From NCBI RefSeq assembly GCF_006152065.1, contig NZ_VDFW01000022.1, positions 1 to 64,000 on the forward strand: a stretch of DNA of 64,000 nucleotides, in the 5' to 3' direction. Below the pieces are notes generated by a model. That model was not told the DNA's origin, did no database searches, and saw only the letters and a program-made list of their open reading frames with translations. This document shows, piece after piece, positions 18,742 to 29,763 of the stretch. The translations under genes were made by a program, and so were the position numbers. This DNA comes from Amycolatopsis alkalitolerans (GTDB lineage Bacteria; Actinomycetota; Actinomycetes; Mycobacteriales; Pseudonocardiaceae). Position 1 is the first letter of the stretch, and each line of letters opens with the position of its first letter.

Positions 18742-19520
18742 GTGAACTGCCCCGCCTTCCGCCCGTTGCCAGGTGGCCCGGCGAAGGCCTGCGCGATTTC
18801 GAGCCATTTCACCGCTTCCGCGCCGGACGCACGCAAATCGGTGTCCGCGGGGTGCCGCCGCTGCGTGACCACGAGGCAGAAGTCCAGCGCGCTGCCGGTG
18901 ACCCGCTGCTGGGCGTCCTCGGGGCCATACGTCCACAGCTCACCGCCGGGCGCCCGCAACTCGACGCGGAACTCCGCCGCGGGTGGGGCGAGCGAGTGCA
19001 CCGCGAAGGAGAAATCCCTTGTGCGCACGCCGAACCGCGCGATGTGGCGGATACTGCCGGCCGGCTCCCGTGGCAAGCCGAGCGCGTCGTGCACGTCCTG
19101 TGAGTGCGCCCAGGTCTCCATCATGCGCGCGGTCGCCAGCGACGCCGCGCTCATCGGCGGCCCGTACCACGGGAACTTCGTGCCCTCCGGCGCCGCGAGC
19201 AAGGCCCCGGCCAGCGCTTCCCGGCCGTCGCGCCACTCGGCGAGCAACTCTTCTCGCGGCTTCTTCACCTCTTCGGCCGCTCCGGCGTCGACGTATCCCT
19301 CACCGGCGGTGAGCGCCCGTTTGATCTCTTCCGGGAACTCGCCGGGCGTGCGCACCGCGATCAGGGCCTTCGCGTCGGTCCACGCCAGGTGGGCGATCTG
19401 ATGGCCGATCGTCCAGCCCGCCGCCGGGGTCGGCGCCGCCCAGTCCGCACCGACCACGACTTCGTCCAGCGACCGGCTTTCCGCCGCCAGGTCATCCAGG
19501 ATCGGTCGCAGATCCACCAC
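18738..19520 (-). CDS. TIGR03084-type DinB-fold protein (mycothiol-dependent enzyme-like)
   Basis: A 260-residue protein, first gene of the catabolic operon. The N-terminal helical bundle holds GWTIGHQIAHLAWTDAK and METWAHSQDVHD, histidine and acidic residues placed like the metal site of mycothiol-dependent maleylpyruvate isomerases. The C-terminal half is a small beta-rich domain. The GTG at 19520 has GAGGAGG eight bases upstream. The family recurs next to AtuA-family genes in actinobacteria; a thiol-dependent isomerase or hydrolase step is possible, but unproven. Confidence 0.8.
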   Translation of the reverse strand: MVDLRPILDDLAAESRSLDEVVVGADWAAPTPAAGWTIGHQIAHLAWTDAKALIAVRTPGEFPEEIKRALTAGEGYVDAGAAEEVKKPREELLAEWRDGREALAGALLAAPEGTKFPWYGPPMSAASLATARMMETWAHSQDVHDALGLPREPAGSIRHIARFGVRTRDFSFAVHSLAPPAAEFRVELRAPGGELWTYGPEDAQQRVTGSALDFCLVVTQRRHPADTDLRASGAEAVKWLEIAQAFAGPPGNGRKAGQFT

Positions 19521-19571
19521 CGCACTCGCCTCCTCGCGCCTGCCAGCGAGCGTGGCACCGGCGCCCGGAAA

Positions 19572-19589
19572 AATCAAGCGCGCTTGATT
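19572..19589. promoter_or_regulatory. Perfect 18-bp palindrome, operator of the acyl-CoA operon
   Basis: AATCAAGCGCGCTTGATT is completely self-complementary and lies about 50 bp upstream of the first gene of the minus-strand operon, on the operon side of the divergent region shared with nrdA. Its size fits a TetR dimer, and the operon's last gene is a TetR. Confidence 0.7.
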
Positions 19590-19617
19590 GTTTTTCTCGC
19601 GGATCACCTCCGACACG

Positions 19618-19663
19618 CCCGCATATTGGGGTACATGTGTGCCGCCACCACCAGATGTAGTCT
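19618..19663 (+). promoter_or_regulatory. Possible paired NrdR boxes upstream of nrdA
   Basis: CCACCAGATGTAGTCT at 19648-19663 matches 11 of 16 positions of an NrdR-box pattern (ACAC-ATAT-T-GTGT type), and a weaker CCCGCATATTGGGGTA begins 30 bp upstream, close to the usual paired spacing. The second box is poor, so the assignment is tentative. Confidence 0.35.
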
Positions 19664-19735
19664 CTGGAGCACCGATGACTCCCCGCGCCGCCGAGGGCGG
19701 CGCGCCGATCCAACGCGCCCTGATGAAGGAGACAT

Positions 19736-22476
<2,741 letters not shown>

Positions 22477-22480
<4 letters not shown>

Positions 22481-23499
22481 CCACCCTGATCGACCAGGAC
22501 GCCGGCCGGGTCGACGTCGAGGACAAGGCGATGCTGGGCGCGCGCGCCGACGTGAACCAGCTCCTGCCGCTGAAGTACCACTGGGCGTGGGAAAAGTACC
22601 TCGCCGCCTGCAGCAACCACTGGATGCCCACCGAGGTGTCCATGCAGGCCGACCTCGCGCTGTGGAAGTCGCCCGGGGGTCTCACCGAGGACGAGCGCCT
22701 GATGCTCAAGCGGAACCTCGGCTTCTTCGCGACCGCGGAATCCCTGGTGGCCAACAACCTCGTGCTGGCGGTCTACCGGCGGATCACCAACCCCGAATGC
22801 CGCCAGTACCTGCTGCGCCAGGCCTTCGAGGAGGCCGTGCACACGCACACCTTCCAGTACATCTGCGAAAGCCTCGGCTTCGACGAGGGCGAGCTGTTCA
22901 ACTCCTACCGCGAGGTGCCGTCGATCACCGCGAAGGACGCGTGGGCGCTCAAGTACACCCAGAGCCTCGACGGGGACACCGGCGACCAGGAGTTCCTGCG
23001 AAATCTCGTCGCGTTCTACGTGGTCTTCGAGGGGATGTGGTTCTACACCGGGTTCGCGCAGATCCTCTCGCTCGGCCGGCGCAACAAGATGGTCGGCATC
23101 GCCGAGCAGTACCAGTACATCCTGCGCGACGAGTCGATCCACCTGAACTTCGGCATCGACTGCATCAACCAGATCAAGATCGAGAACCCGCGGCTGTGGA
23201 CGCCCGCGTTCCAGGCCGAGGTCCGCGAGATGCTGGTCGAGGCCTGCGAGCTCGAGGTGGCGTACGCGCGCGACACGATGCCGCGCGGGATGCTCGGCCT
23301 CTCGGCGGCGCTCTGCGAGCAGTACATGCGCTTCATCACCGACCGGCGCGCCCGGCAGATCGGTCTCGCGCCGATCTTCGGCGAGACCGGCAACCCGTTC
23401 CCGTGGCTGTCGGAGGCGATCGATCTGAAGAAGGAGAAGAACTTCTTCGAGACGCGCGTGACCGAGTACCAGACGGGTGGTTCGCTCGACTGGGACTGA
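22477..23499 (+). CDS. nrdB: Ribonucleotide reductase beta subunit, class Ic-like (radical-site Phe)
   Basis: A 340-residue R2 protein. Metal ligands are Glu88 ([12 protein letters not shown]), Glu119 and His122 ([12 protein letters not shown]), with later ligands in VVFEGMWFY and [11 protein letters not shown]. The position of the tyrosyl radical is Phe126, and the first ligand is Glu rather than Asp; both are the hallmarks of class Ic enzymes such as Chlamydia trachomatis NrdB, which use a Mn(IV)/Fe(III) cofactor instead of a tyrosyl radical. The GTG at 22477 overlaps the nrdA stop and has GAGG seven bases upstream. Cofactor use here is inferred. Confidence 0.93.
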
Positions 23500-23540
23500 C
23501 AACGGGGCTTGCCAGTTGAGGCCGGGGGCGGGAACCTGGA

Positions 23541-23664
23541 CCCGCGAACGTCGAACTCACCGTCGCGAACGCAGATCTCGGCGTCGTGAACGCCGAACTC
23601 GGCGTCGTGAACGTCGAACTCGGCGTCGTGAACGTCGAACTCGGCGTCGTGAACGTCGAACTCG
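23541..23664. repeat. Tandem 21-bp repeat array, about six units
   Basis: Units of the form CGTCGTGAACGTCGAACTCG+G repeat head to tail from 23561 to 23664 with a partial divergent unit at 23541-23560; the three rightmost are nearly identical and the left ones drift. It fills the nrdB-P450 gap. The same unit appears at 40575-40637 and 53297-53336. Because 21 is divisible by three, one frame stays open through it (NVELGV repeats) into the P450 gene. Confidence 0.9.
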
Positions 23665-23678
23665 CGGTGGGAGGCATT

Positions 23679-25118
23679 GTGGCCATTCGGGACCGGGTTC
23701 CGCCCCTTACCTCGATTCCGCTGCCGAAGGCGGTGGACCGGCGCTGGCTCGGGAAACGCTGGCCGGTCCGCGAACTGGCCGCCCCGCCGCCGGGCAGCGG
23801 CCTGAAACCGGTGCTCGGCGACGCGGGCCTGCCGGTCATCGGGCACGCGCTGGACTCGATGCGGTTCGGCGTCGACTTCGCGCTGCGCCAGTACGAGACC
23901 TACGGCCCGGTGTCGTGGATGGGCAGCTTCGGCCAGCGGTTCGTCGTCCTCTCGGGCCCGGAGGCCACCCAGGCCGCGCTGGTGAACAAGGACAAGGCAT
24001 TCTCGCAGGAGGGCTGGAAGTTCTTCATCGAGCGGTTCTTCCACCGCGGCCTGATGCTGCTCGACTTCGAAGAGCACCACGTGCACCGGCGGATCATGCA
24101 GGAGGCGTTCACCCGCGACCGGCTCGCCGGTTACGCCCGGCAGTTCGGCCCCGTCCTGCGCGACGGGGTCGCGCGCTGGCCGGAGCGGCCGCGGTTGTAC
24201 TGGGCGCTCAAACAGCTCACGCTCGACGTCGCGACGCGGGTGTTCATGGCCACGCCCAGCGGCGCCGGCGCGGCCCGGATCAACCGCGCGTTCGTCGATT
24301 CCGTCCGCGCGCCGACGTCCCTCGTGCGGATCCCCGTGCCCGGCGGGCGCTGGGCCGCCGGTCTCGCCGGACGCCGCACCCTCGAGCGCTATTTCACGGA
24401 AAACCTGCCCGCCAAGCGGGAATCGCGGGGCGACGACCTGTTCTCCGTGCTGTGCCACGCGACCGGCGAGGACGGTGAACGGTTCAGCGACGCCGACGTC
24501 GTCAACCACATGATCTTCCTGATGATGGCCGCGCACGACACCACCACGATCACCAGCACCGCGGTGGCCTACCACCTGGCCAAGCACCCCGAGTGGCAGG
24601 AGCGGGCCCGCGAGGAGTCCCTCGCCCTCGGCGACGACCTCCCGGATCTGGCGGCGCTCGATCGCCTCGAAACCCTGGACCTGGTGATCAAGGAGTCGCT
24701 GCGGCTGACCGCCCCGGTCCCGTCGCTCCCGCGCAAGGCCGTCAAGGACGTCGCGGTGCTCGGCCACCACATACCGGCCGGCACGTTCGTGACGATCGCG
24801 CCGAACACCAACCACTACTCCCCCGAGCACTGGTCCGATCCACGCTCCTTCGACCCCGAGCGCTTCGCCGAGCCGCGGCGCGAGGACAAGTCGCACCGGT
24901 ACGCGTGGATGCCCTTCGGCGGCGGCGCGCACAAGTGCATCGGGCTGCACTTCGGGATGTTCGAGGTCAAGGCGCTGCTGCACGAGATGCTGCGCGCCCG
25001 CCGGTGGTCGGTACCGGACGGCTACCGGATGCGGTGGGACTACGTGTCGCTCCCGGTGCCCGTCGACGGGCTCCCAGTCCGGCTCGAACCGTCACGGAAC
25101 CGGGCGAACAAGGCCTGA
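23679..25118 (+). CDS. Cytochrome P450
   Basis: A 479-residue P450 monooxygenase. The I-helix oxygen motif is MAAHDTTT (about 283-290), the ExxR pair is Glu339/Arg342 (KESLRL), and the haem loop FGGGAHKCIG has the ligand cysteine near 420. The start is GTG 23679 after GGGAGG; the open frame extends upstream through the repeat array, but that is repeat sequence and not P450. It is longer than typical soluble actinobacterial P450s (about 400) and has a CYP51/CYP120-like N-terminal region without a clear membrane anchor. No ferredoxin or reductase gene is adjacent. Substrate unknown, possibly a sterol-, terpenoid- or fatty-acid-like lipid. Confidence 0.9.
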   Translation: MAIRDRVPPLTSIPLPKAVDRRWLGKRWPVRELAAPPPGSGLKPVLGDAGLPVIGHALDSMRFGVDFALRQYETYGPVSWMGSFGQRFVVLSGPEATQAALVNKDKAFSQEGWKFFIERFFHRGLMLLDFEEHHVHRRIMQEAFTRDRLAGYARQFGPVLRDGVARWPERPRLYWALKQLTLDVATRVFMATPSGAGAARINRAFVDSVRAPTSLVRIPVPGGRWAAGLAGRRTLERYFTENLPAKRESRGDDLFSVLCHATGEDGERFSDADVVNHMIFLMMAAHDTTTITSTAVAYHLAKHPEWQERAREESLALGDDLPDLAALDRLETLDLVIKESLRLTAPVPSLPRKAVKDVAVLGHHIPAGTFVTIAPNTNHYSPEHWSDPRSFDPERFAEPRREDKSHRYAWMPFGGGAHKCIGLHFGMFEVKALLHEMLRARRWSVPDGYRMRWDYVSLPVPVDGLPVRLEPSRNRANKA

Positions 25119-25316
25119 CCGCGTCCGGCCGCGGTAGCCTGAATCCTCACCAAAAGTGACCACGTTTACACTGATCATCACTCGTTCAGCCGGTAGACAG
25201 TGTCAGTTCGAGATGATGGCGTGACATCACTCCGGGCAGGCACCGGACCAGCGGGGGCGCCCGGGCGCTCGCACTGCGGCTGACCTGGCCTTTGTCCATC
25301 CAGCAAGGGGTGAAGC

Positions 25317-27164
25317 GTGCCGGAACCTGGTGGGGCGCCAGGATTGGCCGAGGTCGTCCAGCGATGGGCGGTACGACTGGCCGACACGGATGGGGTAGGA
25401 CTTTCCGCCGACCGGCTGGAGGCTCTCGTGCAGGGCGTCGTCCGCGACGCCCTGGCGACGGTCGAGGCCGGGCGTGAAGCCGCCATCCGGCGATTCAGCG
25501 CGCTCTACTCGGCCTCGCCGATGGGTATCGCGCTGGCAGACAAGGCCGGAGAGATCGTCGAGGCCAACGCGGCGCTCGGCGCGTTCCTCGGTCACAAGCC
25601 GGAGGACCTGCGTGGCCGCCACATCGCGGAGCTGGGCTTCTCGCGCCGCGACGCGGAACGCCTGCGGGCCGGGCTCGACGAACTCGAAGAGACCGACGTC
25701 GAGCACCACCGCCAGCGCGTCCGGCTGGCCCACGCCGACGACGCCGGCACGTGGGCCGACGTGACGCTCACGATGCTGCCGGGCGACCGCCCGGGCTCGA
25801 TGTACCCGGTGCTGATGGCGCTCGACGCGAACGAAGTCCACTCGCTGCAGGAGACCCTGCGGCACCAGAGCGTGCACGACCCGCTGACCGGCCTGTCCAA
25901 CTCCTCCCGCTTCGACACGATGCTCGAAGCGGCGCTCGGCCCCTCCGCGCGAGACCAGATCGCCCTGGTGTACCTGGACATCGACGGGTTCAAGGTCATC
26001 AACGACGGGCTCGGCGCCGGTGCCGGGGACAAGGTGCTGCGCGGGATCGCCCGCAAGCTCAAGGACGTCTTCGCCGGACCGGACACGCTCGTGGCCCGGC
26101 TCTCCGGTGACGGGTTCGGCATCCTGCTGCGCGGCAGGCTGAACGCGCGCGAGGTCATCGCGCTCGTCGAACGCGCGCTGGAGGATCTGGGAGAGCCGAT
26201 CTACCTCGGCGATCTGGGCGTCGGGGTCAGCGCGAGCGCCGGCATCGTGGTCCGGGACGTCGCCGACGGCGGTCCCGGGGACCTGCAGCGCGCCGCGGAG
26301 ATCGCCTTGCACCGGGCCAAGGAGGCCGGCAAGGCGCAGTGGATGCTGTTCGACCCGGAACTCGACGCGCGCGACCGCGCCCGCTACCGGCTGGGTGCCG
26401 AAATCGCCGGCGCGCTGGAGAACGGCGAGTTCTCGCTGATGTACCAGCCGACGGTGAAGCTCGACGGCAGCGGCGAGGTGGCGGCGGTCAACGCCGGGCT
26501 CCGCTGGCACCACCGCGAGCAGGGCGAGCTGGACTCGGCCGAGTTCTTCCCGCTCGCCGATACGACCGGGATGACGATCCCGCTCGGCAAATGGCTGCTC
26601 ACCCGCTCGCTCGCGACCGCCGCCCGCTGGCGCAGCGAGTACGGCGACGCGGCACCCGAAGTGTGCGTGCGACTACCGCGGCGGCTCGCGATCGACGCCG
26701 ACCTGGTGCGGCTGGTCAAGGATCAGCTCGACAGGCAGGAGCTGCCCGCGAAGGCGCTGCGCCTGTGCACCGACGCCGAGTCGGTGCTCGATCCGCGCGG
26801 CGAGGTGCTCGAATCGCTCGCGGTGCTTTCGGAACTGGGCGCGAAGCTCGTGCTGACGGTGAGCGGCTCGGCGGATCTGGAGCTGATCTCCCGGCACGGG
26901 CTGAACGTGCAGTACGTCGTCCTCAGCGGGGCGGTGGTGGACGCGATGGCCGACGGCGAGGACGAAGCCGCCGCGCGGCATCTCGACCAGCTCATCGCGC
27001 GGGCCCTTGAGCTGCGGCTGTGCGTCGGCGCCGAAGGAGTGGTGAACCCGGAGCAGGCCGAGCGGCTGCGCGCCCACGGCGTGGTCGCCGCCCGCGGCCC
27101 GTTCGCCGCCACCTCCGCCACCGACGACGAGGTCGACACCCTCATCGCACCGGCGGTGCCGTGA
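25317..27164 (+). CDS. PAS-GGDEF-EAL protein with degenerate catalytic motifs
   Basis: A 615-residue signalling protein. An N-terminal helical region (1-55) is followed by a PAS domain (about 60-175, SPMGIALADKAGEIVEANAA), a GGDEF domain (about 183-345, HDPLTGLSNSSRFD, YLDIDGFKVINDGLG) and an EAL domain (about 350-610, GEFSLMYQPTVKL). The cyclase signature is SGDGF (263-267) instead of GGDEF, and the phosphodiesterase signature is NAGLR (392-396) instead of EALxR. Both activities are therefore doubtful; it may sense and bind nucleotides. The GTG at 25317 has AAGGGG upstream. The stop lies in the repeat at 27161. The 198-bp region before it shows no clear promoter. Confidence 0.88.
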   Translation: MPEPGGAPGLAEVVQRWAVRLADTDGVGLSADRLEALVQGVVRDALATVEAGREAAIRRFSALYSASPMGIALADKAGEIVEANAALGAFLGHKPEDLRGRHIAELGFSRRDAERLRAGLDELEETDVEHHRQRVRLAHADDAGTWADVTLTMLPGDRPGSMYPVLMALDANEVHSLQETLRHQSVHDPLTGLSNSSRFDTMLEAALGPSARDQIALVYLDIDGFKVINDGLGAGAGDKVLRGIARKLKDVFAGPDTLVARLSGDGFGILLRGRLNAREVIALVERALEDLGEPIYLGDLGVGVSASAGIVVRDVADGGPGDLQRAAEIALHRAKEAGKAQWMLFDPELDARDRARYRLGAEIAGALENGEFSLMYQPTVKLDGSGEVAAVNAGLRWHHREQGELDSAEFFPLADTTGMTIPLGKWLLTRSLATAARWRSEYGDAAPEVCVRLPRRLAIDADLVRLVKDQLDRQELPAKALRLCTDAESVLDPRGEVLESLAVLSELGAKLVLTVSGSADLELISRHGLNVQYVVLSGAVVDAMADGEDEAAARHLDQLIARALELRLCVGAEGVVNPEQAERLRAHGVVAARGPFAATSATDDEVDTLIAPAVP

Positions 27165-27206
27165 GGGACCCCCTCATGCCCATATCTGCTGTGAGGGACC
27201 CCCTCA
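27161..27206. repeat. Two copies of the GTGAGGGACCCCCTCA element
   Basis: Identical 16-mers at 27161-27176 and 27191-27206, each an imperfect palindrome (TGAGGG-ACC-CCCTCA). The plus-strand stop of the PAS-GGDEF-EAL gene is in the first copy and the minus-strand stop of the GNAT gene is in the second. The element recurs at 54674-54720. It could form a terminator between the convergent genes. Confidence 0.85.
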
Positions 27207-27743
27207 CGGCAGTAGATCGGGGGCTGGCAGGCGCCAGTGCACGTGGATGCCGGTGCCGCCGGCGAGGTCGGCGGGCGCGCTGCCGACGCGGGTGAAACCG
27301 AGTCGGGCGGGGATCAGGCCACTGCGCTCGTTGGCCTGGTCGTGCCGGATCTCCACCCGGTTCGCGCCGATCCGGAAGGCCTCCGTGACCAGCAGCGCCG
27401 TCGCGCGCGTCGCGACGCCGCGCCCGGTATGCGGTTTTCCGAGCCAGTAGCCGATCTCAAGACCGCCGTCGCCGATCCGGGTCATCAGGCCGCACGCACC
27501 GATGATCTCGTCGTCATCCGTGACGATCGCGTAGCTGAAGGCCTCGCCGTCCTGCCACTCCCGTTCGGTCGTGGCGAGGAACTCGACGGCATCGGCCTCG
27601 CTGTACCTGTCCGCCGCCCAGGGCATGAACCGCGCGAGGTGATCGAGCGAGTCGTGCACGACGCTGTAGAGCGCCGCCGCCTCGTCGGTGCGCCAGCGGC
27701 GCAGCCGGATCTCACCGTCGGACAGTTCGACTGCGGGTTCCAT
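27204..27743 (-). CDS. GNAT family N-acetyltransferase (RimJ/RimL-like)
   Basis: A 179-residue GNAT acetyltransferase. Motif A is GYWLGKPHTGRGVATRAT (about 107-124), which binds acetyl-CoA; ELSDGEIRLRRWRTDEAAAL and the NERSGLIPARLGFTRVG end are typical of the RimJ/RimL group acting on protein N-termini or small amines. The ATG at 27743 is the only good start. It is convergent with the PAS-GGDEF-EAL gene and ends inside a repeat. Acceptor unknown. Confidence 0.87.
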   Translation of the reverse strand: MEPAVELSDGEIRLRRWRTDEAAALYSVVHDSLDHLARFMPWAADRYSEADAVEFLATTEREWQDGEAFSYAIVTDDDEIIGACGLMTRIGDGGLEIGYWLGKPHTGRGVATRATALLVTEAFRIGANRVEIRHDQANERSGLIPARLGFTRVGSAPADLAGGTGIHVHWRLPAPDLLP

Positions 27744-27754
27744 GCCCCAATGCT

Positions 27755-27774
27755 GCCCGGCGGCACCGCCGGGC
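27755..27774 (-). terminator. Hairpin downstream of the LCP gene
   Basis: GCCCGGCGG and CCGCCGGGC form a 9-bp stem with a very small loop, about 18 nt past the stop of the LytR-CpsA-Psr gene. There is no strong T-run. Confidence 0.55.
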
Positions 27775-27791
27775 GCACCGGATTTTCCCCG

Positions 27792-28955
27792 TCAGTTCGA
27801 GATCACCGAGTCCGGGAGCGGGGTGTCCCCGCGCAACGCGTCGAACAGCTGCTTGGACTTGGTCTTGTCCCAGTGCTCGGCCGAGCTCGAGGTCACCGGC
27901 ATGGTCGTGGTGACCACGCCACCGTCGGAGATCCCCCGCATCGCCCACGCCAGGCCGAGCAGGTTCTGCAGGTGATCGCCCGAGTCCATGGTCAGCGCGT
28001 CCGGCGCGGACGCGAGCAGCGGGAAGAGGTGGAACGGGTTGAGCAGCGTGCCCGGCGTCGCGATCTGGCTCGCGAGCGCGCCGATGAACTTCCGCTGGTT
28101 CTCCACCCGGTCCAGGTCGGAGCGCGGGGTCGCGCTGCTGTGCCGCATGCGCACGAAACCGAGTGCGTGCGCGCCGTCGAGGGTCTGGCAGCCCGCCGGG
28201 ATCGTGACGTTGGTGTAGGTGTCGTGCATTTCGGTCGGCACGCACATGTCCACGCCGCCGATCGCGTCCACGATGTTCGCGAACCCGCCGAACCCGATCT
28301 CGGCGTAGTGGTCGATGCGCAGCCCGGTCGCCTGCTCGACGGTCTTGACGAGCAGCTGCGGCCCGCCGATCGAGAACGCCGCGTTGATCTTGCTGGTGCC
28401 GTGGCCCGGGATCGCGACCTCCGAGTCGCGCGGAAGGCTCAGCAACGTCGGCTTCGTGCTGTTGTCGGGCAGGTGCGCGATCATGATCGTGTCGGTGCGG
28501 GAACCGCCGCCGGCCGCGGCGGTGTCGCCCGTGGACAGCTGCTGCTCCTGCTGCTGGGTCAGCCCGTCCCGGCTGTCCGAGCCGACGACCAGCCAGTTCG
28601 TGCCCGACGCCGCCGCCGGGCGGCCGCTGTAGTCCGCGAGCGCGTTGACGCGGTTGATCGACGAGTCGAGGTAGATCCACACGCCGGCGAGGAACACCAC
28701 GAACAGGACGACCAGCGTCAGCAGGATCTTGCCGGGGCCGAACCGGCGTTTGCGCCGCGGGGGCCTTGGCCGCGGCTGCTCGTCGAACGCCGACTGCTCG
28801 GGCGGCACCGGCGGTGGGCCGGCCGGGCGCCGCGGCATCGCCCGCGTCGGGCCTTGCTCCCGTCCCGGCAGCGGCAGCATCTGCGCCCGCTGATGCTGCC
28901 GCTGGCCTCGTGGCCGCGAGTAGCCGCCGCCGCCGTAGTCACCGCCGTAGGTCAT
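27792..28955 (-). CDS. LytR-CpsA-Psr (LCP) family cell-wall glycopolymer transferase
   Basis: A 387-residue membrane-anchored protein. A Pro/Gln/Arg-rich cytoplasmic tail (1-75) precedes one membrane helix (about 77-96), then the extracytoplasmic LCP domain: LVVGSDSRDG, SRTDTIMIAHLPDN, LLSLPRDSEV, GFVRMRHS and DLDRVENQRKFI carry the arginine and aspartate residues that bind polyprenyl pyrophosphate. LCP enzymes attach arabinogalactan or other glycopolymers to peptidoglycan. The ATG at 28955 is used. Monocistronic, with a hairpin after it. Confidence 0.92.
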   Translation of the reverse strand: MTYGGDYGGGGYSRPRGQRQHQRAQMLPLPGREQGPTRAMPRRPAGPPPVPPEQSAFDEQPRPRPPRRKRRFGPGKILLTLVVLFVVFLAGVWIYLDSSINRVNALADYSGRPAAASGTNWLVVGSDSRDGLTQQQEQQLSTGDTAAAGGGSRTDTIMIAHLPDNSTKPTLLSLPRDSEVAIPGHGTSKINAAFSIGGPQLLVKTVEQATGLRIDHYAEIGFGGFANIVDAIGGVDMCVPTEMHDTYTNVTIPAGCQTLDGAHALGFVRMRHSSATPRSDLDRVENQRKFIGALASQIATPGTLLNPFHLFPLLASAPDALTMDSGDHLQNLLGLAWAMRGISDGGVVTTTMPVTSSSAEHWDKTKSKQLFDALRGDTPLPDSVISN

Positions 28956-29054
28956 GTCCGTCTCACCCGTCCCCGATCTCGGCTTGCGGTGTCCTAGTGA
29001 ACAGCAAACCTCCCCACAAGGGACGCCCGACTCCCCGAAAGGGTTGTGCCGGCC

Positions 29055-29744
29055 CTACCGCGGCACCCGTAACCGCTGGCCAGGCGCGTGCGACCAGGCC
29101 GGCAACGGGGTCACGCCCAGCGCGTCGAGGACGAACTCACGGACCAGGCGGTTCCACGCGAACGGGCGCAGCAGCATCGCGTGCTCCTCGGACATCAGTT
29201 CGAACCTCACCAGCCGGGCGGCGACCGCGCGTGCTCGCTCCGCGTAGGCGTAGGACTCCGCGGGGCTGGTGATGTGGTCGAGCGTGCCGTGCGCGATGAG
29301 GACGCTGCGGCCGCTGACCGGTTCGACCGGTTCGCCACGCGGGGTCCACGGCGCGAGCGCGCACACCGCGGTCACCGCCGGATCGCCGGCGACGCGCAGC
29401 GCGACCCGGCCGCCCATCGAATGCCCGATGAGGAAGACAGGCAGACCGGGACGTTCCGCGTGGATGCGCTCCAATGCCCAGCGCGCGTCGGCGACCGGAG
29501 GCAGGTCCGGGTCGTTCCAGCCGCGAACCCGGTTGCGCAGCAGGCGAACCTCGGTCCCGTGCCGGCCCGCGGCCGACGCGATCGCGCGCGCCAGCGGCAC
29601 CATGCGCAGATACGCCGCGCCCCACGGCCGCACCCGCGCCGGCCCGTGCTCCGCGCCGCCGTGCAGGACCAGCGCGACCGCCCGGACCGGACCACTGGCC
29701 GGCCAGGTTCGTAGCCCTGGCAAGGGATCGAGCACACCGTCCAT
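29055..29744 (-). CDS. Alpha/beta hydrolase
   Basis: A 229-residue serine hydrolase. LVLHGGAEHG is the oxyanion region, the nucleophile elbow is GHSMGGR, an aspartate is in AHGTLDHITS and the histidine in SEEHAMLLR. The ATG at 29744 (MDGVLDPLPGLRTWP) leaves a 19-bp gap to the divergent SIS gene. Similar short hydrolases are widespread in actinobacteria without known substrate; esterase or lipase activity is plausible. Confidence 0.85.
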   Translation of the reverse strand: MDGVLDPLPGLRTWPASGPVRAVALVLHGGAEHGPARVRPWGAAYLRMVPLARAIASAAGRHGTEVRLLRNRVRGWNDPDLPPVADARWALERIHAERPGLPVFLIGHSMGGRVALRVAGDPAVTAVCALAPWTPRGEPVEPVSGRSVLIAHGTLDHITSPAESYAYAERARAVAARLVRFELMSEEHAMLLRPFAWNRLVREFVLDALGVTPLPAWSHAPGQRLRVPR

Positions 29745-29750
29745 TCCCGC

Positions 29751-29756
29751 TAGTGT
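29751..29756 (+). promoter_or_regulatory. Candidate -10 box, leaderless start of the SIS gene
   Basis: TAGTGT is 7 nt before the GTG at 29764 with no ribosome-binding site, in a 19-bp divergent gap. Confidence 0.45.
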
Positions 29757-29763
29757 GCCCCGC

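Noticed and set aside
19590-19735. Adenosylcobalamin riboswitch upstream of nrdA, as known for some Streptomyces nrdAB
   Set aside because: The leader is under 150 bp and shows no B12-box-like sequence; the class Ic enzyme does not need B12.
23541-23664. Tandem array as a CRISPR
   Set aside because: The units are directly adjacent with no unique spacers, and no cas genes are near.
23679-27164. P450 and signalling gene as part of a secondary-metabolite cluster
   Set aside because: No synthase, tailoring or transport genes accompany them; neighbours are nrdAB and housekeeping genes.
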